Shown here piece by piece: positions 16,162-21,222 of a DNA stretch of 21,222 bases. The translations under genes were made by a program, and so were the position numbers. Where the stretch lies: contig NZ_QUFI01000014.1 of the NCBI RefSeq assembly GCF_003478505.1, positions 1 to 21,222 on the forward strand. The letters run 5' to 3'. Numbering within the stretch: position 1 is the first letter of the stretch; each line of letters starts with the position of its first letter. Source of the stretch: Clostridium sp. AF27-2AA (GTDB taxonomy: Bacteria; Bacillota; Clostridia; Lachnospirales; Lachnospiraceae). The notes beneath the pieces were generated by a model. That model was not told where the DNA came from. It searched no databases and saw nothing but the letters and a program-made list of their open reading frames with translations.

Positions 16162-16713
16162 TTACAAACCTGCCAGCGCCATGAATTTTTTATCCGACTG
16201 AATACTTTGTGTCAGAAACTGACCGTCCCGGAACAGGGCATAGGTCGTGACCGGCGCGGGTACATTCTGCGCAGATTTTTTATCAGTGATATGGATGGCC
16301 TTGAACGGGATACCATGCTCCTTCGCTGCCTCCTGCACCCTTGGCACCCAATAATAGGTATATGGACACTGATCGGTGTAATAGAGAACAAAACCTGCTT
16401 CCTTAATCACCGGATGTTTCGCACATTCCTTGAAATGCGGCGGCTGTGCACCCGATTCGATAGGAAGATACATGAGATTGATCCCGCAGTCAGATATGTC
16501 TGCCACCCGAAACTCCTTGTAAGCAAGGAATTTCGGGTCAGCGAGGAATTCCCGCTTCCGGCCCTCCGCGCACAAAATACAAATGCCTTTCTTCCCCTGC
16601 GCTTTGGCATCACGAATACACGCATCCAGCAGATCATTCGAGTACCCGTGTCCCTTCATAGAGCCGGATAGCTGTTCTAAAATGAAATGAAGATACTCTT
16701 TACTGGATGCCAT
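16162..16713 (-). CDS. Chimeric gene: TfoX-like N-terminus joined to a GNAT/YoaP C-terminal part
   Basis: The 183-residue product does not match one family along its length. Residues 1-17 (MASSKEYLHFILEQLSG) are the characteristic start of TfoX N-terminal-domain proteins. From about residue 18 it continues MKGHGYSNDLLDACIRDAKA, the acetyl-CoA-binding core of GNAT proteins that carry a YoaP domain. A thioredoxin-like YoaP region follows, with Cys116 in YYTDQCPYTYYWVP and then PVTTYALFRDGQF. The first half of the GNAT fold is missing. An AGGAAG site precedes the ATG, 12 bases after the upstream GNAT gene, so it is probably still translated. An in-frame deletion fusing two ancestral neighbours is the simplest explanation. 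Catalytic activity is doubtful. Confidence 0.75.
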   Translation of the reverse strand: MASSKEYLHFILEQLSGSMKGHGYSNDLLDACIRDAKAQGKKGICILCAEGRKREFLADPKFLAYKEFRVADISDCGINLMYLPIESGAQPPHFKECAKHPVIKEAGFVLYYTDQCPYTYYWVPRVQEAAKEHGIPFKAIHITDKKSAQNVPAPVTTYALFRDGQFLTQSIQSDKKFMALAGL

Positions 16714-16725
16714 TATTCTTCCTGT

Positions 16726-17352
16726 TCAAAACAGCTGTCCCGGCAGCTTCTGCTTTTCTTTTACCGGGAAGGTGGCTTCAAACCGTTCAAACTCCTCCGG
16801 ATCTTTCTCACAGACAAAATACCCCTCGGGGTCTTTGTAAGTACCGGAGATGTCGTTCAGAAATCCGGATTTCAATTCTTTGATGAGAAAATAGTCCGCA
16901 TCCGGGTCGTCGGCATAGCGTACGCCCCTGGTTTTGACCGGAACAAAGCCAGACTTGCCGTAAAAGTCAATATTACCGGTAATGGCAAACGCTCCTGCGC
17001 CCATTTCCCTGGCTTTTTCCATGGAATAGTCAAGCAGCTGCTTTCCATAGCCCTGCCGCTTGTATGCGGGTGCAATGCTGATGGGGCCGAAGGTCATGAT
17101 CGATACCTTTCGTCCATCGTCACAGTCAATCTCCGACTGCACATAGATAATCTGCCCGATCAGCTCACCGTCCAGTTCCATCAAAAAATCCAGCTCCGGC
17201 ACAAATGCCGGGTCATTCCGATAACAGTGCAGCACATAGTGCTCCACACAGCTGGGCCGGTAAACATTCCAGAATGCCTCACGGGTCAGGTTTTCGGCAG
17301 CTCTGTAATCGTCTTTCGTTTCCAGACGAATAATAATATTCTTTTCTGACAT
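16726..17352 (-). CDS. GNAT-family N-acetyltransferase
   Basis: A 208-residue acetyl-CoA-dependent acetyltransferase. The acetyl-CoA loop lies in ISIAPAYKRQGYGKQLLDYS, followed by the motif-B-like ITGNIDFYGKSGFVPV. The N-terminal half (IRLETKDDYRAAENLTREAF) has the normal GNAT beginning, so this copy is complete, unlike its downstream neighbour. AAGGAG lies eight bases before the ATG. It is probably co-transcribed with the chimeric TfoX/YoaP gene 12 bases downstream. The acetyl acceptor is unknown. Confidence 0.88.
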   Translation of the reverse strand: MSEKNIIIRLETKDDYRAAENLTREAFWNVYRPSCVEHYVLHCYRNDPAFVPELDFLMELDGELIGQIIYVQSEIDCDDGRKVSIMTFGPISIAPAYKRQGYGKQLLDYSMEKAREMGAGAFAITGNIDFYGKSGFVPVKTRGVRYADDPDADYFLIKELKSGFLNDISGTYKDPEGYFVCEKDPEEFERFEATFPVKEKQKLPGQLF

Positions 17353-17458
17353 AACTTTTTCTCCTTCTCTCTTATCAATGATTTTGCATGATCGGCAGCA
17401 GAATATTTTCGCTTCTCACTGCACCGCTCAATACCGAATCGTGATCCTTCTGCACGCA

Positions 17459-17506
17459 TCACAAAAGTAAGCTTCCAGTGTTGGTAGTGTAAATAATTGC
17501 ATCCAT
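17459..17506 (-). pseudogene. Flavodoxin N-terminal stump
   Basis: A minus-strand reading of 15 codons from ATG at 17506 gives MDAIIYTTNTGSLLL and then TGA. It is preceded by a strong GAAGGAAGG ribosome site. The first 12 residues match a flavodoxin beta-1 strand and FMN phosphate loop (T-x-T-G-S); after the loop, similarity ends. This looks like the preserved start of a flavodoxin gene whose body has been deleted. The ~110 bases between it and the GNAT gene hold no reading I recognise. The match is short, so confidence is moderate. Confidence 0.45.
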
Positions 17507-17520
17507 AGCAGATCCTTCCT

Positions 17521-17575
17521 TCAAAATAAATAAGACGCAGCGCATGATCGATTTTGCGATCAGCACTGCGTCTTA
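17521..17575 (-). terminator. Rho-independent terminator after the KTR gene
   Basis: Ten-base perfect arms TAAGACGCAG (17531-17540) and CTGCGTCTTA (17566-17575), plus inner arms TGATCG/CGATCA, followed on the minus strand by TTATTTATTTT. It lies about 20 bases past the KTR stop and just before the flavodoxin stump. Confidence 0.85.
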
Positions 17576-17593
17576 GCGTCTGGCTGTTTGGTT

Positions 17594-17812
17594 TCAATGA
17601 TAAAATTTTTTTGCGTTGATAATACTCTCATGCCTGCATTTTGGACAAAACAGAGGAAAAGTTACTAATTCCGTCTCCCGCAATATCTGCAAGCGCATCT
17701 TGGCACCGCACCACGGGCATAAGACCCAGCGCTTTTCTTCTTCGCTATAGCTCCATCGGATTCCTTTAGCAAAACACTGTAATGAAAAATTCTGGTAGAC
17801 TACTGCCAACAA
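17594..17812 (-). CDS. Cysteine-rich KTR-type zinc-ribbon protein
   Basis: The small protein ends RWVLCPWCGAKMRLQI, TELVTFPLFCPKCRHESIIN and a short Lys-rich tail. The two CxxC pairs about 25 residues apart, with K/MRLQI after the first, match the Cys-rich KTR family often carried on conjugative transposons of gut Clostridia and Bacteroides. The two pairs would bind zinc; function is unknown. The start is uncertain: the frame reaches a TTG at 17812 with no good ribosome site, and relatives begin only a few residues before WVLCP, so the first ~25 residues may not be real or the 5' end may be truncated. It sits 27 bases after the hydrolase stop. Confidence 0.7.
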   Translation of the reverse strand: MLAVVYQNFSLQCFAKGIRWSYSEEEKRWVLCPWCGAKMRLQILRETELVTFPLFCPKCRHESIINAKKFYH

Positions 17813-17839
17813 AGCCTAACACAAACATAAAAATATTGG

Positions 17840-18862
17840 CTACCCTAATGGTCTCAATTCCTGCTGTTTCCATCCGAAGGATAAACAGCCGTGAAACAAA
17901 TACTCCGTAAAGAATGCGTTGAGCTTTTCAAATGGAATGATGTCCATCTGATCGTAAAGGTCAGTGTGGTTTGCATCGGGGATAATGAGCAATTCCTTGT
18001 TATCGCCGGTCAGCTTGCTGTACGCTGTTTCGCTGAAATAGCGGGAGTGCGCCTTTTCCCCGTGTACCAGCAACACAGCAGAGCGGATCTCGCTGCTGTA
18101 TTGCAAGATCGGCATATTCAGGAACGACAGCGAGGAGGTCACATTCCAGCCGCCGTTGGAATTCAGGCTGCGGGGATGGTAGCCTCGCGGAGTCTTATAG
18201 TAGGCATAATAGTCCTTTACAAACTGCGGTGCGTCCTCCGGCAGCGGATCAACTACGCCACCCGCCAGCGCATAGCTTCCGCTTTTATAATCCTCGATGC
18301 GCTGTGCATTCATGGCTTTTTTCTTCTCAAAGCGTGCCTGCTCAGAATCCTCAGCATCAAAATATCCGTTGGCCGTTACACGGGTCATGTCGTACATGGT
18401 TATAGCCGCAGTAGCTTTGATGCGGGTGTCAATGGCCGCGGCATTGAGCGCCATACCGCCCCAGCCACAGATACCGATGATACCGATGCGCTCCGGATCA
18501 ACATTCTCCTGCACGGAGAGAAAGTCTACCGCTGCGCAGAAATCCTCGGTGTTGATGTCCGGCGATGCTACATAGCGGGGCATACCGCCGCTCTCGCCGG
18601 TGTAGGACGGATCGAAGGCAATCGTCAAGAAGCCAAGCTCCGCCATTTTCTGCGCATACAGACCGGAGGACTGCTCCTTTACCGCACCGAACGGACCGCT
18701 GACGGCAATAGCAGGCAGCTTGCCCTCTGCGCCCCTCGGCGTGTACATATCCGCCGCCAGTATGATGCCATATCGGTTGTGAAAGGTTACTTTCTTGTGA
18801 TCCACCCTGTCGCTTTTCGGGAACACCTTGTCCCATTCCTGTGTCAGATTCAGTTTTTCCAT
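17840..18862 (-). CDS. Alpha/beta hydrolase with a cysteine nucleophile (YcjY-like)
   Basis: A 340-residue cytoplasmic alpha/beta hydrolase. The nucleophile elbow is GIIGICGWGGMAL, with Cys132 in place of the usual Ser, as in the YcjY and dienelactone-hydrolase-like groups. The His is in IPDANHTDLYD (His299) and the acid is probably Glu269 in VHGEKAHSRYF. The N-terminal part (RYGIILAADMYTP, then FDPSYTGESGGMPRY) is typical. Residues up to FFTEYL (about 322) look canonical; the last 18 are Trp/Gln/Arg-containing and unlike relatives, so the 3' end may have been rewritten. AAGGAG lies inside the end of the CMD-cupin gene and the gap is two bases: a tightly coupled last gene of the MerR-linked operon. 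Confidence 0.85.
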   Translation of the reverse strand: MEKLNLTQEWDKVFPKSDRVDHKKVTFHNRYGIILAADMYTPRGAEGKLPAIAVSGPFGAVKEQSSGLYAQKMAELGFLTIAFDPSYTGESGGMPRYVASPDINTEDFCAAVDFLSVQENVDPERIGIIGICGWGGMALNAAAIDTRIKATAAITMYDMTRVTANGYFDAEDSEQARFEKKKAMNAQRIEDYKSGSYALAGGVVDPLPEDAPQFVKDYYAYYKTPRGYHPRSLNSNGGWNVTSSLSFLNMPILQYSSEIRSAVLLVHGEKAHSRYFSETAYSKLTGDNKELLIIPDANHTDLYDQMDIIPFEKLNAFFTEYLFHGCLSFGWKQQELRPLG

Positions 18863-18864
18863 AT

Positions 18865-19629
18865 TCAGATCTCCTTGCCTGTTGCCTTAAAATATACTGT
18901 GTTGTCCACGGCTTCCAACCATTCATTGGATGTTTCATCCCCCGGAACCTCTACCGCCAGATGAGAAAACCAGCTATCCGGTGCAGCACCGTGCCAGTGC
19001 TTGACACCCACAGGGATATTTACCACATCGCCGGGGCGCAGCTCTTGTGCCGGTTTGCCCCATTCCTGATAGTAACCTCGTCCGGCCACACAGACGAGGA
19101 TCTGTCCGCCGCCGTTTTTCGCATGATGAATGTGCCAGTTGTTGCGGCAACCGGGTTCAAAGGTCACATTGTAAATACCGATCTGCTGCGTAGAAAGTGG
19201 TGCGAGATAGCTTTGTCCGATAAAATATTTTGCAAAGGCGTCATTGGGTGCACCGATGGGAAAGACCATTTCATTCTGATGCTTGGCTTTTGCATCGGCG
19301 GCATCGTTCTCTGCCCATACCTCCTTTGCCATACGAAAAGCCGCCCACGCCTTGGGCCAGCCCGCATAAAATGCCGCATGGGTCAGGATCTCCGCAATTT
19401 CCGTTTTCGTCACGCCGTTGTTCTTTGCAGTTGTCAGATGGTACTGAAAGGACGAATCCGTCAGTCCCTGCGCCATCAGAGCCACCACTGTTACAATGCT
19501 GCGGTCTCGCAGGGAAAGCTTGTCTTCCCGGCTCCACACCTGCCCAAACAGCACATCATCATTCAATTCCGCAAATTTGGGAGCAAATTTCCCCAAAGCC
19601 TCTCTGCCTGCCGTTTGTTTGATTGCCAT
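18865..19629 (-). CDS. Carboxymuconolactone decarboxylase-cupin fusion protein
   Basis: A 254-residue two-domain protein. Residues ~20-110 form a CMD/AhpD-like helical domain (LSLRDRSIVTVVALMAQG, TKTEIAEILTHAAFYAGWP); it lacks the CxxC of true AhpD peroxidase partners. Residues ~130-245 form a cupin barrel with metal ligands in NNWHIHHAKNGGGQILVCV and VGVKHWHGAAPDSW. Such fusions accompany flavin reductases and hydrolases in presumed quinone or aldehyde detoxification sets; no reaction is established. The start at 19629 has AAGGAGG that forms the last codons of the upstream flavoprotein gene, with a three-base gap. The downstream hydrolase follows after two bases. Confidence 0.9.
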   Translation of the reverse strand: MAIKQTAGREALGKFAPKFAELNDDVLFGQVWSREDKLSLRDRSIVTVVALMAQGLTDSSFQYHLTTAKNNGVTKTEIAEILTHAAFYAGWPKAWAAFRMAKEVWAENDAADAKAKHQNEMVFPIGAPNDAFAKYFIGQSYLAPLSTQQIGIYNVTFEPGCRNNWHIHHAKNGGGQILVCVAGRGYYQEWGKPAQELRPGDVVNIPVGVKHWHGAAPDSWFSHLAVEVPGDETSNEWLEAVDNTVYFKATGKEI

Positions 19630-19632
19630 GGC

Positions 19633-20172
19633 TCACACCTCCTTGCCCATTTGATAAGCTTGCTCCAGTGCAATATGACCTGCGATCTCTCCCACGTCGT
19701 TTACGCCGCCTACAAACACTTTGCCAGCCAGCGCACAGCGGGGGAAGCAGTCTACCCAACCCTGCACGGCCTTCTCTGTGCCCGCAAAGGTTTCCGGTGC
19801 GTCCTCTGCCGCTGTTGCCAGCAAGTAGGCTTTCGTAAAGGCGTAGTCCGTATCGAACAATGGGTTGGCGCGATCCAGCATAGTCTTGAGCTGACCGCTG
19901 ACACAGTAATAGTAGACGGGTGTTGCGAACACCAGCACATCCGCATCGTGCATTTTGGCGGCAATTTCCACGGCATCGTCCTGGATGACGCAGTGCCCCA
20001 ACTTCAGGCAGGCAAGACAGCCCTTGCAGAAGCCAACCTGCTTTTCCCGCAGATATACGGTTTCTATCTGATTGCCTGCCTCCCGTGCGCCCTTGGCAAA
20101 TGCTGCCGCCAGCGTTTCGGAGTTACCACCCTTACGGGGACTTGAGGAAATGATCAGTACCTTTTTATTCAT
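19633..20172 (-). CDS. Iron-sulfur flavoprotein / NAD(P)H-dependent FMN reductase family
   Basis: A 179-residue flavodoxin-fold protein. SSSPRKGGNSETLAAAF (residues 9-25) is the FMN phosphate loop. VGFCKGCLACLKLGHC gives Cys49, 52, 55 and 61, the compact CX2CX2CX5C spacing of Isf-type proteins that carry a 4Fe-4S cluster. VFATPVYYYCVSGQLKTMLDR is the conserved FMN-ring side. It probably shuttles electrons to quinones, O2-derived oxidants or other small molecules. The ATG at 20172 has AAGGAG ten bases upstream. First gene of the operon, driven by a MerR-type promoter with a 19-base spacer in the divergent region. Confidence 0.9.
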   Translation of the reverse strand: MNKKVLIISSSPRKGGNSETLAAAFAKGAREAGNQIETVYLREKQVGFCKGCLACLKLGHCVIQDDAVEIAAKMHDADVLVFATPVYYYCVSGQLKTMLDRANPLFDTDYAFTKAYLLATAAEDAPETFAGTEKAVQGWVDCFPRCALAGKVFVGGVNDVGEIAGHIALEQAYQMGKEV

Positions 20173-20208
20173 CGTAGAACACTCCTTGCATTTTTATATT
20201 CTTTGTGT

Positions 20209-20246
20209 TATTCTCATAGTAATACCTAAACCTAACTTTAGGTCAA
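20209..20246. promoter_or_regulatory. Divergent MerR-type promoter and operator
   Basis: A dyad ACCTAA-8-TTAGGT (20224-20243) lies between two promoters. The minus-strand promoter for the flavoprotein operon has -35 TTGACC (20246-20241) and -10 TACTAT (20221-20216) with a 19-base spacer. That over-long spacer with a dyad inside it is the hallmark of promoters that a MerR protein activates by untwisting. On the plus strand, TTGCAT (20186-20191), 17 bases, and TATTCT (20209-20214) with a TGT extension can serve merR itself. Confidence 0.75.
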
Positions 20247-20278
20247 GATATTTTTTGAAAATTTCGAGAGGGAAATTT

Positions 20279-20716
20279 ATGTATTCAATTGGACAAGTGG
20301 CAGAGATGTTCGGATTACCTATTTCCACGCTGCGCTATTATGATAAGCAGGGGCTGTTTCCGAACATGGAACGGGTGTCCGGCATCCGCAAATTCGGTGA
20401 CACGGAGATTGAAGCACTCCGGGTCATTGAATGTCTGAAAAAAGCTGGCATGGAGATCAAGGACATCCGGCAATTCATGGATTGGTGTGTAGAAGGGCCG
20501 TCCACCTACCCGCAACGCAAGGCACTGTTTGAGGAGCAACGGTCGCACATGGAGGCAGAGCTCGAGCAGATGAACCGCACTCTGGATATGCTGAAATTCA
20601 AATGCTGGTACTATGAGCAGGCAATCAAAGACGGCAGTGAGGACAGACTAAAGGCACTGATTCCTGACCATTTGCCGGACGGAATCCGAAAAGCATATGA
20701 AAACGCGCATAGCTAA
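20279..20716 (+). CDS. MerR-family transcriptional regulator
   Basis: A 145-residue regulator. The N-terminal winged helix reads MYSIGQVAEMFGLPISTLRY, DKQGLFPNM and GIRKFGDTEIEALRVIECL, followed by MEIKDIRQFMDWC and a long dimerisation helix (EEQRSHMEAELEQMNRTLDM). The open frame extends to 20072, but only the ATG at 20279 starts the domain and has AGAGGG eight bases upstream. It is divergent from the flavoprotein/CMD-cupin/hydrolase operon and shares a typical MerR operator with it, so it is the likely activator. The C-terminal part has few Cys residues, so a metal sensor is unlikely; an organic or redox signal is more plausible (inference). Confidence 0.92.
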   Translation: MYSIGQVAEMFGLPISTLRYYDKQGLFPNMERVSGIRKFGDTEIEALRVIECLKKAGMEIKDIRQFMDWCVEGPSTYPQRKALFEEQRSHMEAELEQMNRTLDMLKFKCWYYEQAIKDGSEDRLKALIPDHLPDGIRKAYENAHS

Positions 20717-20891
20717 CCTTTTCGTACTCCGTATCGTCTGATTTTGTCGAAAAATGCCTCGTCGGTTTCCCAACGCGGCATATGATGCTTGCTTGCCAGT
20801 CCCAGTCGAACCGCCAGCTCCTCCTGCGTAATGCACGGGATGTGCGTACATCGTGAAGTCTCTTACCAAACTCTTTTGCGTCAAAATACAT
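20713..20891 (-). pseudogene. Frameshifted XRE-family helix-turn-helix regulator
   Basis: From an ATG at 20891 with AAGGAG eight bases upstream, the minus strand reads MYFDAKEFGKRLHDVRTSR. After that (near 20833) the frame breaks. In the neighbouring frame it continues ITQEELAVRLGLASKHHMPR to a TAG at 20715-20713. Together these give the canonical XRE/HTH-3 pattern, with one base missing in the codon after TSR. The reconstructed product would be about 59 residues, and the C-terminal tail after WETDEAFFDKIRR also looks shortened. The 3' end overlaps the MerR stop. A recent pseudogene or a sequencing indel; the helix-turn-helix identity is clear. Confidence 0.7.
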
Positions 20892-20893
20892 AC

Positions 20894-21222
20894 GTTTCTC
20901 CTTCCGCACAGCCGGTACAGAACCGGACCAACGGAAGGTCAAAAAGGAGCCGCATGACGGTGAAGAAAAATCCTGTGCCGATAAAACAGAACATAGGTAT
21001 CCCATAATTCTGTCTCATGCGGCATTCGGAAGACTTCGCCTGTCAGCGGCTCCACAGCACAGCTATGACTTATAAAATTGTATTAATAGGGTTATTTATT
21101 GTCATCTCAACCATTCAAAGATGAATAGTAGAGCTGCAATCTCCGTAATCTTCTCATCTCCAAAACATTGAAGACGGTCTCGCGTCCGCAGGCCTTGTAT
21201 TTGGTCTGAACATGTCCTCTGG
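20894..21222. other. Region without an intact gene at the right edge
   Basis: About 330 bases with no convincing complete gene. On the minus strand, two open stretches without starts look possibly coding: one ending ITEIAALLFIFEWLR before a TGA near 21101, and one reading AVEPLTGEVFRMPHETELWD and ending HRHAAPF near 20937. They may be gene remnants like the adjacent frameshifted regulator. No family is recognised. Confidence 0.3.

Noticed and set aside
17286..17597. A 103-codon minus-strand frame overlapping the flavodoxin stump and the GNAT start
   Set aside because: Its start lies in the KTR terminator and it runs out of frame into the GNAT gene. The sequence is basic and unlike any family I know.
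18841..20145. A 434-codon plus-strand open frame antisense to the flavoprotein and CMD-cupin genes
   Set aside because: The minus-strand genes have clear domains and coupled ribosome sites. The plus frame has no recognisable domain.
20625..21005. A 126-codon minus-strand frame through the XRE region
   Set aside because: It is the frameshifted regulator read in the wrong frame after TSR. The Arg/Trp-rich middle and missing HTH second half show it is not the real product.

Overview
The window reads as chromosomal DNA of a Gram-positive anaerobe of the class Clostridia, most likely family Lachnospiraceae. This rests on AAGGAGG-type ribosome binding sites, TGn-extended -10 promoters, a long-form hibernation factor, an ACT-domain regulator coupled to hom, and a set of small accessory families (YoaP-type, TfoX-type, Cys-rich KTR) that I associate with gut Lachnospiraceae. 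No species can be named from sequence alone.

Left part (1-7000), housekeeping. Homoserine dehydrogenase and its ACT-domain regulator form a minus-strand pair. They are followed upstream by prfB, which carries the classic in-frame UGA programmed frameshift, and by secA. secA and hpf diverge from a roughly 590-base AT-rich spacer that holds a striking cluster of DnaA boxes: four perfect TTATCCACA sites plus near matches, two groups of them abutting head-to-tail.

Middle (7000-14500), envelope and metabolism. A secreted SH3/NlpC-P60 peptidoglycan hydrolase is translationally coupled to an integral-membrane acyltransferase, minus strand. A plus-strand pair encodes an SDR reductase, probably the EF-P 5-aminopentanone reductase, and a LysR regulator. 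A convergent minus-strand group holds pepT-greA and a sodium-coupled NSS-family transporter.

Right part (14500-21222), accessory. An ArsR-type repressor sits in a tightly overlapping operon with a split chromate-type transporter pair, with a palindromic operator candidate. Next is a scarred stretch: an in-frame chimera of the first ~17 codons of a TfoX-family gene joined to a GNAT/YoaP C-terminal part, a GNAT gene, a 15-codon flavodoxin N-terminal stump, and a Cys-rich KTR zinc-ribbon gene. A MerR regulator then diverges from a three-gene redox/detoxification operon (iron-sulfur flavoprotein, CMD-cupin fusion, Cys-nucleophile alpha/beta hydrolase). The shared promoter shows the 19-bp spacer and dyad typical of MerR activation. 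The window ends with a frameshifted XRE-type regulator and about 330 bases without an intact gene.

The most unusual items are the DnaA-box cluster between secA and hpf and the TfoX/YoaP chimera beside the flavodoxin stump. I found no CRISPR array, rRNA, tRNA or intact insertion sequence.
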